From Siphonodentalium dalli (Eukaryota > Mollusca > Scaphopoda > Gadilida > Siphonodentaliidae), in NCBI GenBank assembly GCA_032622095.1, contig CP136061.1, positions 261,298,077-261,362,076 on the forward strand: 64,000 bases of DNA. The letters are read 5' to 3'. The notes beneath the pieces are model-generated. The model was not told the origin of the DNA and ran no database searches. It worked only from the letters and a program-made list of their open reading frames with translations. Positions 22,618 through 33,984 of this stretch are shown one piece after another; position 1 is the first letter of the stretch, and each line of letters starts with the position of its first letter. The position numbers and the translations under genes are program-made.

Positions 22618-23235
22618 TAGATCATGCCATGAATCTCTACTATATGGCTAACGCCCGTAGAGATCATAATCCACCGAGTGCCATCGAACCGATCAGATCA
22701 TGCCATGAATACTATGGCTAACGCCCGAATATAGAGATCATAGTCCACCAGTACAACACCTGGGAACTTTTTGAACTTTTGACAGGAAACCTTATAAAGT
22801 CGAAAAATAACACGGGAAATATATTTCTTTGTTATGATATGTTCCTCAAGGCCTCAATAATGTACTTCACTGTGGGTGAAGGTCCCAACTCGAACTTTAA
22901 CGATTCAAGTGACTTTGTGAGTGATTTTGCTTTGCGTCGTGTAAAATTATGGAATTTATTCTGGGTAATTAAATCAATGATTATTGCGATATCGGCTCAC
23001 ACAAGTCACAGAAAAAAATTAAATTTCGAGTTGGGACTGTCACCTACAATGAAGTACCTTATTAAGGAACAGATAGTAACTAAGAAATATAAGCCCCGAG
23101 TTATTGTTTCGACTGTATAAGGTTCCCTGTCAAAACTTCAAAAAGTTGCCAGGCTTTGTACTGGTAGAATATGATCTCTATATATACGGGCGTTTGTCAG
23201 AGTAGAGATTCCTGGATTGATCTATGAACCGATAA
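22618..23235. mobile_element. foldback element, about 620 bp
   Basis: The left part ('gaatctctact', 'ctaacgcccg', 'ttttgacaggaaaccttata', 'cacgggaaat') is mirrored on the right ('tataaggttccctgtcaaaa', 'cgggcgtttgtcag', 'agtagagattc'). A second inverted pair lies near the centre ('gtacttcactgtgggtgaag', 'gagttgggactgtcacc'). There is a short direct duplication in the left arm ('gatcatgccatgaat' twice). No coding content. Confidence 0.7.
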
Positions 23236-23321
23236 GAGAGAATAAACTGATGTTAAAACAGCGATGAATTATCACCAAATTGAGATGCTTGACAAAAGAT
23301 CACGCTTGTTGTCTCAAGTAA

Positions 23322-23361
23322 AGCCCCCCCCCCCCCCCCCCCCCCACCCCCCCCCCCCCCT
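23322..23361. repeat. poly-C tract, about 38 nt with one A
   Basis: An almost pure C run, i.e. a G-run on the other strand. It could form G-quadruplex or i-motif structures and is prone to length error. Confidence 0.85.
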
Positions 23362-24054
23362 GGTGATAGTAAGTCACGCGATAGCGGTCTGGAATCAATG
23401 TTTATATAGAAAAATTACGCCCTGCTATATTTCCTTAATTAGTCCCATTTGAAATTCTCTAATAACGCCCGGCTATATTTCCTTAATGAGTCCCCTTTTA
23501 AATTCTAGTAAAGGGGGTTAAATAAGATAATTTTTCAGATATCACAGCATAGAGAATCTATGCACTTTATTCCATCTATAACTGTAGCTGAATCGTGGCC
23601 GGATTTTAGCCAATCAGCGAACAGGAAAATCAAAGTCGCGAGGCTTTCATGTTGAATCGGCCTTTTCGATTCTGGACAGGCTACTGTGTGGTCGAAACAT
23701 ATTTGGCCACCCGCCCTCACCAGTATACATGGGTATGGGCGATATAATTATATTATATCCATTACATGGATAATAGAGCTTGACTATATAGGCGATTTTA
23801 TAGATATGACACGCATGATTTGGAAATTTCAAGTATACATCTAAGGGAAAGATTGATTCTTATATCATTAAAGGTTAAAGATCATTATACATGCATAATT
23901 ATATCAGTAATGAATGTGGAGTGGCTTTTATATAAATTATAATTGCCACTAATAATTTTAGAAAATCTTTAAAACAAATAAAAAATTGGTTTGATATTAC
24001 AAGGATACTTTTTACACCTTGAATTATGATAAATGATTTTTACATGTTATTCAT
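23362..24054. other. unassigned stretch
   Basis: A local near-duplication 'cgccctgctatatttccttaat' / 'cgcccggctatatttccttaat' lies at about 23418-23490. Otherwise nothing supportable. Confidence 0.4.
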
Positions 24055-24192
24055 ATTGTAATTTTATATAATTGTGATTTTATATAATTATATGGATTAT
24101 ATTGTAATTTTATATAATTATATGGATTATTTTGTATTTCTATATAATTATATGGATTATATTGTAATTTTATATAATTATATGGATTATTT
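24055..24192. repeat. 30-bp AT-rich minisatellite
   Basis: 'tatggattat' recurs at 24091, 24121, 24151 and 24181 with 'attgtaattttatataatta' between. Confidence 0.85.
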
Positions 24193-24267
24193 TGCTGAAA
24201 TTGTATAACAGCCTGCTCAGTATTTATATGCACTAAATTATAATCAGCAGTTTGTTCTTGTTTTTAC

Positions 24268-24346
24268 TTATTGCCATACATTAAGGGTAAATTCGTAGAG
24301 TGCTTTACCTATTGCCATACATTAAGGGTAAATTCGTAGAGTGCTG
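24268..24346. repeat. 43-bp direct duplication
   Basis: 'attgccatacattaagggta' followed by 'aattcgtagagtgct' occurs twice without change, separated by 43 bp. Confidence 0.85.
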
Positions 24347-24617
24347 AGCCGAATTGCCTCAGTCTGCATGGGGGGTATATGCATGAAGACAGAGCATAGG
24401 CCCATCTCAATTATGCATGTCAGATACGGGGATGAACATGAATGTGAAGTAAATAATATTGACATTACCCTCTTTTGTTATATTACAATTATTCTCAACA
24501 TTTTGATAGCTAGAACGAAGTACTACTTCTAAAAGGACAAAACCGTCTTCATGCTGGTGAATAGCTTTGTTTATGCAGGATGGAACTTTTCCAAAAAATA
24601 ATTGCCACGTTCATTAA

Positions 24618-25014
24618 CCCTTTACCCAACAAACACCCAGAAAAATAGCCCAAATGAAGCTGCAACAGCCTAAATTATCTTGGGTCTGTCTCAATAGAAC
24701 CATACAAATATGGATATCATTGGAACCGGCTCATTGACCACATTGTGATAGTTACAGTTATGCCCTGTGCCAATGTATTGTCTTATATATGCGAGTCGAC
24801 CATAGGTCGCCTCGCATATATAAGAGAATGCATTGGCCTAAAAAAAATAGAATTTTTAACAATTTTTATAATATTTTTCTACATTCTTTGACAATTTTAT
24901 CATTTTTAATATGTGTTAAGCCAATGCATTCTCTTATATATGCTAGGCGACCTATTGTCGACTCGCATATATAAGAGAATGCATTGGCACAGGGCCGTTT
25001 TGTTGGGTAAAGGG
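24618..25014. mobile_element. TTAA-type palindromic MITE family D, copy 1 (397 bp)
   Basis: It starts TTAA-CCCTTTACCCAACA and ends TGTTGGGTAAAGGG-TTAG, the right TTAA being mutated. Inside are two near-perfect palindromes of about 68 bp ('ccaatgcattctcttatata' with its complement around a 'gtcgaccataggtcgcc'-type centre), at 24772-24838 and 24921-24988, joined by an AT-rich spacer. TIRs starting CCC next to TTAA are typical of piggyBac-type elements. Confidence 0.85.
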
Positions 25015-25036
25015 TTAGCGCAGAAACAAGCAATAA

Positions 25037-25215
25037 CCCTTCCATGCATGAGTGGAATTTAGCTAAAACCTTGCGCCAATGCATTCTCTTATATATGCGA
25101 GTCTCCAATTGGGAGGTCTCTCATATGTAAGAGAATACATATGCCTAATAATATTTGCCTTGACTTTGTAAGCCAGTGTATTCTCATATATATGCAAGGC
25201 TCTCTATGACTCGTC
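25037..25215. mobile_element. family D relative, degenerate
   Basis: It begins 'ataaCCCTTCCATGCATGAG' and carries one intact palindrome (25077-25142, centre 'gagtctccaattgggaggtctc') and one decayed one (25170-25215). It starts about 20 bp beyond copy 1. Confidence 0.55.
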
Positions 25216-26399
25216 ACCAGAGTCTATGCATCGGAAGAATATAGCAAGAACTGTTCTATTTGCAAAGGGATCGGCGTTTGGTGACATCTTCATCTGCGGC
25301 GTTAACATCATTCTGGACCGACAATGGTCCCTCCATATCGCGCGGATATTGAGAACGACACTGATTTTTTTAATTCTGTTCAATCCTATGCTTCATTGAC
25401 AGATTCAACTATATACCGGCATTTGTTTTGGCAGCGTGGAAGTCCAGGAAATATACTAGTGGGTGGATGTTCTCGAAAATTTGAGTAAGCAAAAGCAAAA
25501 ACACTATTGAAAAAAATTCGCCAAAAAATATTAAATGTTTTGATCTGGGAAAACTGATTGACAGCGGGTGGATAAACATATCCCCATATCATATACGTGA
25601 AAATTCCCATTTTCTCGGGTTTGGCGATACCCCTCGATCGGGTTTGGCGATACCACGTAGACGGCGGTGTAGTGGGTTAGACCAAGATTTTGATGACACC
25701 TGGTTATCAAATCTCCATGAAGATACAGATCTTTAAATAAATGTCCAGGTGCTCCTCTGTTTCCGGTGCTATCCTGGCTAATTATTCTCAGTTTAAAAGA
25801 AATGTTGCTATATGTCAGCTACATTTGCTCGACACAGAGTGATATTTTAAGTTGTGGATGTTGGGCTATGACTGTTATAAAAAAAAATGAAAGACATCCA
25901 CTGTATCTGGCAGATGTACATGTGTCAATGCCAGTATTGGAGGATCATGAAAAGTCACGTGCTAGTGACCCTGTTTTCTTTTATCTCAGGAGAAACTATA
26001 GTTGAATGCACACTGTCACCACTACTATTTTTGAACAAGCCTTCTATTCCTTTTCCATCTCTTGACAAATTGTATCTTTTACGTGGAAAATATCTGGAAC
26101 GGGACTCAATTGTGTTATAATACATTAACCATTCTAACATGCCACCCTTTGACGGTTTAAGGTCCCTCATTTTGCAACTATATATGTATCTCTTAAATAG
26201 AATGATAAATATACTTTTAATGCTTTATTCTATTTAACTCAATATGAATGCCCATATTCCCGTCCCCATATAAATATGACAGTTGAGAAGATATAGTTGT
26301 TCAAGTGACTTAATTCGGTCACCATTGTCATGGTTGTGAAATATGAAAGCCAAAAACTCATTATTTATATCGGCGAGTATATAGGCGCCTTTAATTACA
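25216..26399. other. unassigned non-coding stretch
   Basis: I see no supported gene. 'tcgggtttggcgatacc' is present twice at about 25616-25650. Confidence 0.4.
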
Positions 26400-27230
26400 C
26401 GATTATATTCCTTGTATCACGGAGAGGAATATATGTCAATTTGGTGGAAATCGGCGTTACAATATGTTTTATCAATGTTGGTGTCCCTCTCCCCTCTATG
26501 CACCCCTGATTCGTACGGCCCCACTTTTGACATCTTTAAACCACACAATAAGATTCCTGATATCATGGAGATAAGTATGTATAAAGTTTGGTGGTAATGG
26601 GCGACTAAACATATTATTTTCAAATTGAGTGCCCTCCATCTCTCGCCCAAATGGCACCAATTTGGTGTCTTTAAATCATACGATTAGAGCCCTCGTATCA
26701 CGGAGAAGAATGTGTATCAATTTGGTGAAAATTGGCATTAAAATATGTTTGATCAATGTGGGTGTCCCTTTCCCCTTCAGCTCACCCTGACTCGAACAAC
26801 GCCACTTTTAACAGCTTTAAGCCACAAAATTGGACTCCTGATATCATGGAGATGATTATGTATAAGTTTGGTGGAATTCGTCGACTAAACTAATTCTTAT
26901 CAAATATAGTGCCCCCTTATCTCTCACCAAAACGGCACCAATTTGGCGTCTTTAAATCACACGATTAGATTCATTGTATCATGGAGACGAATGTGTATAA
27001 ATTTGGTGGAAATCGGCCCAGCTTTAAGCCACACAATTTGACTCTGCTATCATGGAGATGATTATGTATAAGTTTGGTGCAAATTGGCGACAACATGTTT
27101 TGCTTCCCCTCCGCTTTTCTGCCCCTGACAACAAGGGCATCACTTTAGCAAATTCTAACCCACACCATTATCTTCCTCGTAGAAAAGATACCCCTGTTAG
27201 ACCCCCTTTTCTCCATCTAGATGGTCCCCA
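26400..27230. repeat. degenerate tandem array, about 280-bp higher-order unit
   Basis: 'cgattatattccttgtatca' at 26400 recurs as 'cgattagagccctcgtatca' near 26682 and 'cgattagattcattgtatca' near 26962. Each is followed by 'cggagaagaatgtgtatcaa', 'tttggtgaaaattgg' and 'gggtgtcccttt'. A half-unit ('ctgatatcatggagat', 'tataagtttggtgg') alternates with it. Confidence 0.7.
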
Positions 27231-27355
27231 GTGAATTCCTATAGAACACAGACAGACATTCGCAAATACAAATATAAGATATATGCCTAATGATGTTGAG
27301 GGCGTTACCATTTCTATCTATGATTTTATTATACTCAAGAGTGTGGTGGCCTTAA

Positions 27356-27547
27356 CCCTTTCATGATCGGAGCTGCGCTAGTGCAGCATTAAAGTCCACG
27401 TGCAGTGCATTATCATATATATCCGAGTCTCCCATATGGCTTACACAATCAATGTAAATATTCTTAGGCCGATGCATTTTCTGTTATATTCATAAGATCC
27501 TCATACATGTTTTCGCAAAATTTCAGGAAGGTCCAGTCATGAAAGGG
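27356..27547. mobile_element. TTAA-type MITE family D', complete (192 bp)
   Basis: TTAA (27352-27355) then CCCTTTCATGATCGGAGC at the left; TCCAGTCATGAAAGGG then TTAA (27548-27551) at the right. Same TTAA flanks and CCCTTT ends as family D, but with a different subterminal part and only decayed palindrome cores. Confidence 0.8.
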
Positions 27548-27730
27548 TTAAACTACCCTTATGAAGCCCCTCACAGACGTGAGCAGACGACACTCAGCAA
27601 TACAAACTGTATGGGGCTCCATACAGGAAGGTCCCCGTAGAGCTTAGAAATCGGACCCACAACTAATAATGCTCGCAAGTCAGGCTTGCTACAGACTTGA
27701 GCAATCTTGCTAAGCTATCTGCGACTTTAA

Positions 27731-28122
27731 CCCTTTACCCAACAAACCGGCCAAAAACGGCCAAATAAAGCTGCAACAGCCTAAATTATCTTGGGTCTGT
27801 CTCAATAAAACCATACAAATATGGATATCATTGGAACCGGCTACTTGACCACATTGTGATAGTTACAGTTATGCCCTGTGCCAATGCATTCTCTTATATA
27901 TGCGAGTCGACCATAGGTCGCCTCGCATATATAAGAGAATGCATTGGCCTAAAACAAATCTTTTTTTAACACTTTTTACCATTTTTTCTTACATTCTTTA
28001 ACAATTTTATAATTTTTAATGTGTTAAGCCAATGCATTCTCTTATATATGCGAGGCGACCTATGGTCGACTCGCATATATAAGAGAATGCATTGGCACAG
28101 GGCCGTTCTGTTGGGTAAAGGG
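27731..28122. mobile_element. TTAA-type palindromic MITE family D, copy 2 (392 bp)
   Basis: Both flanks are intact TTAA (27727-27730 and 28123-28126). The termini are CCCTTTACCCAACA and TTGGGTAAAGGG. Palindromes lie at 27882-27949 and 28027-28096. It is nearly identical to 24618-25014, so the family expanded recently. Confidence 0.9.
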
Positions 28123-28137
28123 TTAATTACTTCTACG

Positions 28138-28400
28138 GTAGACTACCATCACCATTTCCAACTGATGGCCAATATTTTGACCAAAAGCAGGAAAATATAT
28201 TACTGTTGGTAACTTGGTGTAAAAACAACAAATTCCCCACTAATTATTCGTGGGAAAAATCAACTACAAGAACACTTTCAACCTATTGTAGGTGTGAAAT
28301 TTCTAACTACTGTTGTGTCAGATATGAAATTTCCAACTGTTGAAATTTTGACCAAAGTTCGGGTGAGACACTTCACACACACCCCCTGTGTCGCCACCCC
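28138..28400. repeat. dispersed repeat family G relative
   Basis: 'accatttccaactgatggcc' with 'attttgaccaaa' and 'gaaatttccaactgttgaaa' resembles 790-960, 34960-35175 and 35940-36155. Confidence 0.4.
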
Positions 28401-28535
28401 CCTGATCAAATATAAATTAAACAGCCATGGCAGGAGACTTCAACGTATCCAGGAGTCAGTACTATAACACTTATGTGCGTGTAAATTGCAGGTTAACGTT
28501 AACAGTGACAAAAGTAAATCACTATCATATAACCA

Positions 28536-28815
28536 ATGGTTATACATGTATGTTATTGTTACAATATGGTTATACATGTATGTTATAGTTACAATATGGT
28601 TATACATGTATGTTATAGTTACAATATGGTTATACATGTATGTTATAGTTACAATATGGTTAGACATGTATGTTATAGTTACAATATGGTTATACATGTA
28701 TGTTATAGTTACAATATGGTTATACATGTATGTTATAGTTACAATATGGTTATACATGTATGTTATAGTTACAATATGGTTATACATGTATGTTATAGTT
28801 ACAATATGGTTAACA
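28536..28815. repeat. 30-bp minisatellite, 9 copies, near-identical
   Basis: 'atggttatacatgtatgtta' plus 'tagttacaat' repeats every 30 bp with two substitutions in total. It contains the palindrome ATACATGTAT. Frames stay open on both strands because 30 is a multiple of three; these are not genes. Confidence 0.95.
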
Positions 28816-29372
28816 ATTTATAATTTTATTGTTTATGGTTAACGCTGAACATAGATAATTAAAGCTACACATGTCGTTTGGAACTTTAATTTAATTCTAC
28901 AATAACACAAATAATACATGTAATCGACCAATATAACCGTATTGATAATTTAAAGCTCTTCTTGTGACAAACATTTAATTTGATTTTTCGTTTCTTAACC
29001 ATTAACTTAGCTAAATAAAGTCCATGTGCGGGAAAACATGTGTCCGAGTAGTATTATCTAGTAGTGCCTAGTACTTAGTATTATCCAGTAGTGCCCAGTA
29101 GTATTATCCAGTAGTACCTAGTAGTATTACATAGCCTCTTTTTGAATTGATCAATGTTTAAAAAAAAGGACAGATCTCCATGTGTGCCTTTAAACAATGT
29201 ATATAATATATACATGTCACAAGTAAGAACGCAGGCCGGGGCATGTAAGAGTTTCTTCCCAGTCACGGATCGACAACATGGATAGGTGCTTGTCTATTGT
29301 CCCACCATAGGAAAGCATATTTATGTGACCCGCCATATCAAATCCAGTCGTAAGTCGGGATTATTTTTACCC
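28816..29372. repeat. stretch with a short 'agtagtattatcc' tandem repeat
   Basis: 'agtattatccagtagtgccc' variants recur four times at about 29046-29130. The rest is unassigned. Confidence 0.45.
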
Positions 29373-29700
29373 TGTGCCAATGCATTCTCTTATATATGCG
29401 AGTCGACCATAGGTCGCCTCGCATATATAAGAGAATGCATTGGCCTAACAATTTTTTATCATTTTTTTTAATAAATGTTTCTTACAATTTTTAGGACATA
29501 AAATAAAAAACATCCATTACCCTGCAGGGAGCCCCACACATATATAGAAGCATATAGATGAGTGTCGTCTGCTCATGGTTGTATGGGGCTCTGTATGGGT
29601 GAAATTATAAAATTGTTAAAGAATACAAGAAAATATTATTAAAATTGTAAAAACATTTTAGGCCAATGCATTCTCTTATATATGCGAGGCGACCACGAAT
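29373..29700. mobile_element. family D palindrome fragments
   Basis: One complete palindrome lies at 29375-29443 and a truncated one at 29660-29693 ('ggccaatgcattctcttata'). Between them is the family's AT-rich spacer, interrupted by 'gagccccacacatatata...gtatggggctc', an inverted pair also seen near 27560-27625. The CCCTTT/TTAA ends are not preserved. Confidence 0.6.
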
Positions 29701-30359
29701 CTCCCACTGGCATTTTTGGTCAGAATGATATAGAAAACTAATGAGTATTTCCGAACAAATAAGGTTTCAACTTAATTGTTTTAATAATAAACTAGGATAT
29801 ATGCTCGTTACAGTCAAAAGGCTATATTTTGTATCAGTTCCTCATATACTATGTTATTTGTGCGTTTGCATGCCAGCGTCGGCCATTTTGAATGCGTGGT
29901 ATACCGAACAACCTCAAAACAATGTGATTCCCCACCGTGATTTTAGTACTCAAATATTAGCGTCATGTAAAGTACACGTACAGAAGGCTTACACCAAGCT
30001 GAAAAACAGATTTCATTCCCCTCGCCACGCGATGTCTGAACGCTGCCGGCATGTGTATAGAGTTCAGTCCCCTCGCTATGCGATGTCTGAACGCTGCCGG
30101 CATGATTGTGTAATTTCTTAATTAAATTAAACATTTTGTATTGAAGTGTTTTGTCAGTTACAATTCATTCTGGCTTGATCAAGACAATATTCAAATGAAT
30201 ATGGACAGTTCAGTTTCTCAGAATAATGCAGAATGAATTGTAACATACAAAAGTATCAAATCAAATAAATGCGACATTTCTTCACATTACGTGTAGGTGA
30301 AGCAGCGGTAAGTCCTGCGTATCTGCATGGATATTGTGCTTACACTACTGGCACCACTT
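29701..30359. repeat. non-coding stretch with a duplication and a foldback
   Basis: A 46-bp direct duplication lies at about 30017-30105 ('cgatgtctgaacgctgccgg' twice). A foldback with ends 'ttacaattcattctg' and 'cagaatgaattgtaa' spans about 30157-30243, related to 49898-50038. The 126-residue frame at 29741-30121 covers the duplication and I do not regard it as a gene. Confidence 0.5.
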
Positions 30360-32070
30360 CCCACGATATATAACTATGTAAGACACTCGAAAGCAATCAG
30401 TCAATCGGTAGGACATACATATTCTCTGCTGAATCATTGATTCGATTCACTCGTTTGAGGAGTTATGCTGTTCCCTTTCCCGCCAGATGTTGTCTTGCAC
30501 TTAACTCGTGTGCTCAGTTTTTTGTAGGTATTCTTCACAGCTACACGAAATTTTCGCATCCCGAAAGCATAAATCAGAGGGTTAATACCGGAGTTGACCA
30601 ATGATATATATATCAGTAACAGGCGACGTCTTCTACCGTTCAAACTACTATCCCATTCTTCGCTCATTGTCATCCTAGGAATTATGCCGGCCAAAGACCC
30701 AACAGGTACCGTAAATGTTAGTGCGATAATGATTACCGTAAGTACCCGCATCGCTTCTCTCGTAGTTCTACGTGTGCTCGATACACCCTTTAATTCTTTA
30801 CTCCGACCAGCAGTTTCGATGGGCATTTGTCTGCTCCGGGCAACCTTTAATTCCTCAGTGACGTTGCTTAGTGTGACGTTATCGGGCGTTTCTGTTTCAG
30901 CCGTTTGGTTTTTGTTTAAATCAGTCATGTACCATGTTGTTTGTCCGCCACTAACACCAGTCCGTTTGTTCCGCGCTCGAGATGCAGATTCCGTCTTCGC
31001 TTTACTGGTATATTGTTCGTTCATCACACTTCGTTGGGTTAGTCCTCTGAACTCGTATATTAGAATGGAGAATGCAATCATGATAGCAATGTATGTTAGT
31101 ATCCCACCGGCCGACACAAAATAATGAAGACCGAGTCTTGGCTCAAACATTTTGTGAACTATGCATATGTCTGTTTTTCCAGTTTTATACCACAAAAAGA
31201 AAGGAATTGAAAATACGGAAAATGCGAAGATCCAGATAAGGACAATGTAAGTGGTGTTGCGCCGCAATGAGAACCACCCCTGCACATATACCCGCAACGG
31301 ATATTTGATGCTGAGTATACGCTCTATACAGACTAGTAAGATTTGTAAACATGATACAAAGTACACTGCATATACACAGAGGTATACACTGATACACCAG
31401 AACTCCGATTCGATACCACCCGTGGCAACAGACGCGACCAAACCAAACCCAAATAGCCCAACAGCGCCATCACTTATGCTCAGTCCAGATATGATAGCAC
31501 AGTGTGGGTCCACGCGAAGTTGTTTGTTGGCAAATGTCATTACTGTAACGAAAATGTTAACCACGGCAATCCAAGCACATATCAGAGGCCAAACTGCAAA
31601 CACCGCTACATATAAGACACCTCCTTCAGCATCGTCCATAGAATCAGTTGAGTTTGTTGAGTTCATTGTGCGCAGTATAGATTTTATGTTCCTTCAGACT
31701 CCCGAGAGATGTGTTCTGGCAAACAGGGTTGGGGCTGTTATCTAACAACACACATTTGAATGATACAATGTTTCGCCATCGACTGATAATCGACTGACTT
31801 CAGTAGAGCCTGCACGTTGAATTCTCCTTGACGTCTGCGTTTGTTCCAAATGTTATGTGGTCTCAGGCAGACGTACGTGAACACGTCAGCGCCAATGCCT
31901 GCAACGAAATAACGATGTCCCTTATATTTGTACGTACACATGAATGTAGACGGTCGATAGAGTCTTGCGAATCGGGCGTTTTCATTTCGTATCGAATCTC
32001 AAATCGAATCAGCCAAATGATTCCGACTCTTCGAATATTGAATCAAATCACTGCGTCAGGCGTATCAATG
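30360..32070 (-). repeat. GPCR segmental duplication, inverted copy
   Basis: It is the reverse-complement relative of 12795-14545, including upstream sequence ('tgcctgcaacgaaataacg', 'aatcgaatcagccaaatga') and the 70-odd bases after the stop. The two copies are about 16 kb apart and point toward each other. Confidence 0.8.
30434..31666 (-). CDS. rhodopsin-class (class A) GPCR, intronless, paralogue 2
   Basis: A 410-residue plasma-membrane receptor, colinear with the product of 13231-14457 apart from two extra residues in the third intracellular loop. The same hallmarks are present: NST sequons at 2 and 5, LSISD in helix 2, C91 and C168, ERI at 115-117 followed by KYPL, W145, TVP in helix 6, NPLIY near 362-366. 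Differences concentrate in extracellular loop 1 (ATGGIESEFW against TTGGIRSEFV) and in loop 3, while helices and intracellular ends are almost unchanged. That pattern suggests both copies are functional and may differ in ligand or regulation. The ligand is unknown. A 164-residue antisense frame (31251-31745) mirrors one in paralogue 1 and is a by-product of shared codon use. Confidence 0.9.
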   Translation of the reverse strand: MNSTNSTDSMDDAEGGVLYVAVFAVWPLICAWIAVVNIFVTVMTFANKQLRVDPHCAIISGLSISDGAVGLFGFGLVASVATGGIESEFWCISVYLCVYAVYFVSCLQILLVCIERILSIKYPLRVYVQGWFSLRRNTTYIVLIWIFAFSVFSIPFFLWYKTGKTDICIVHKMFEPRLGLHYFVSAGGILTYIAIMIAFSILIYEFRGLTQRSVMNEQYTSKAKTESASRARNKRTGVSGGQTTWYMTDLNKNQTAETETPDNVTLSNVTEELKVARSRQMPIETAGRSKELKGVSSTRRTTREAMRVLTVIIIALTFTVPVGSLAGIIPRMTMSEEWDSSLNGRRRRLLLIYISLVNSGINPLIYAFGMRKFRVAVKNTYKKLSTRVKCKTTSGGKGNSITPQTSESNQ

Positions 32071-32545
32071 GTGATGATGTAGATATAACTTGACTGAGTT
32101 GCCGCCAGGCATCAATTTTCTCACTTCATAACGACTATATGTTATCAGGGTTCGTGCTGCCACTTGCCAAATTTGCCAATGGAAAAAAAAATTCACATTT
32201 GGCAAAAAAGATTTTCATTTGGCAAGTCACTTTTTAATTCCTCAAGCAATTAGAAAAATATTGGTCAATCAATACCAGTAATTTCAGGAAACTCTTACAA
32301 CATAATTATATTAGTATAAGGTTTGGGGAAAGTCAACACCTCTATTAAGATGCAATTAATTACATAGCATTGGTACTGATGGTTGGAGGGATTATTAATC
32401 CTCCTGTGATGTGCTCTTCTGATGGAGAAACCCTTCTACCATTGCACTGTTCGGTGATTGGCTTATTGTTGTATGATAAACCACAATAGAGATGCGAGTA
32501 TAATTAATGGTCAACTAACTACTTTTCTATCTATCCTACCATCCT
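32071..32545. other. unassigned stretch, possible hAT-like end
   Basis: 'cagggttcgtgctgccactt' at about 32146, followed by three 'tttggcaa' repeats (32164-32228), looks like a hAT-type terminus, but I cannot find the matching end or an 8-bp duplication. Confidence 0.3.
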
Positions 32546-32760
32546 GAATCCGATCAGACGCTCCTGAATTACTATTTATTTGGCTTCGTGGTTAAAAAAT
32601 ACTTGAATCGAGGAACACACCCATAAAAAGCTCAGAGTGATCAGATATCGATTTTTGAAGTTTGTTGTTTATCGAGATCTGCAGAAATAAGTGGATCAGA
32701 AACACGTGGTCAAACGGGTGTTCTTGCGGATGAAGATGGATAACTCTAAAATCAAATGGT
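32546..32760 (+). mobile_element. TTAA-type MITE family C, degraded copy
   Basis: 'gaatccgatcagacgctcct' through 'atttggcttcgtgg', 'ttgaatcgaggaac' and 'gcggatgaagatggataact' follow the family order; the right half and both TTAA flanks are missing. Confidence 0.6.
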
Positions 32761-33984
32761 TATTATTACCACTTAATATTATAACAAGACTCAGCATCAC
32801 TATGATATCAAACACACAGAAAGTATGGAATATGGATGGATATTTCATTCAAAAGACTATGTGTGTTGGACCTTGTGGAAAACGACCACATATTTACTAT
32901 ATGTGCATCATGATATTACTTGTTGCCATTTGAAGACGCAGAACAAACGAGAAGATCGACCTCCTACGTAGGATGACGGAATTTCCACGAGAATATTTTG
33001 GCGCCATTGACGCAGAAATCGCGTCGCTCACGACGGTTGGCGTCGGCGTCTGTAAGGGCCTTTATATACATTGCGTTATCTGGCGATTTGAATCATAATG
33101 TTGGTAAAAAAATTCGATGTCGACAAGTGGTTACAGTTAATCGACGCAAGGGTTGCATATTTTCCTAAGCGATCGACTCACATGGTACAGTCGAGTTCAT
33201 CCTAAAACATCGATTATCTTAACCACAATTTGTTTCTATATGTGTTCCAATTACCGACTTCGCTATACACGAGACTTGTTATCGCACTGGAATGTATTCA
33301 CATTGTGGAGCATGAATTAAAAGGGGCTTCACCAGATCACCCGATGGGATAAATTTGACAACAAAGTGCGCTATATGAGGAATATCTTTGCAAGATTATT
33401 CCAAATGCCAATTTTGTTGGATATATACCTTTAGCCATCAATCTAGATATTGGGAAAAGAAGATTTGCTAGCAGATATGATAATTTATGTATGAAAATGT
33501 CGTTTGTACAAATATACCGCATTTTAAATACGCTAAAATATTGGAAAATTGGAAAAAGTGTATATATGTTTTGGGAACATGTTCCACCTTAAATGGAGGC
33601 TTTACGGATGAAATAATTCAATTAAAAATCACGAAGCTGATGTTAGACATATATGAAATCTTACTAGATCAGTAACATCAGTCTTATATATATACAATGC
33701 TTCGGTGGTCTATAATATAGCTCTGTGAACGACAGTGTTATTTGTATGAGTGGTCTTTCGTTGGTGCCATAATATATATTCGATAACAGGCAATGTTGTC
33801 CGTTGAAGTAATGAGAACGCAACTGGTGCCAATGATTCATACAATTCGAATCATGCAGGACAGCCGATTTCGAATCGAATCTGATGAAAGATTCCAAATC
33901 GCATCGAATCATATCGATTCGCAGGGCCCTACGTAGATCATTAAAATTGCAACTTGAATGATCTACATGAATGTTCATTTACAA
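32761..33984. other. unassigned non-coding stretch
   Basis: Around 33840-33930, clusters of 'cgaatcgaat' end in 'gattcgcagggccctac', related in complement to 12790-12800. There is no supported gene. Confidence 0.35.

Noticed and set aside
28536-28815. Regular 30-bp repeats considered as a CRISPR-like array
   Set aside because: Units abut without unique spacers, and the sequence is eukaryotic.
28440-28842. Frames repeating 'YMYNHIVTIT' and 'WLYMYVIVTI' on opposite strands
   Set aside because: Produced by the 30-bp minisatellite; not gene-like.
29741-30121. 126-residue frame with a duplicated 'AMSERCRH' segment
   Set aside because: The duplication is a 46-bp DNA repeat; no domain or conservation supports a gene.
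32146-32228. hAT transposon terminus
   Set aside because: The CAGGG-like start and 'tttggcaa' repeats are suggestive, but no partner end or 8-bp duplication was found.
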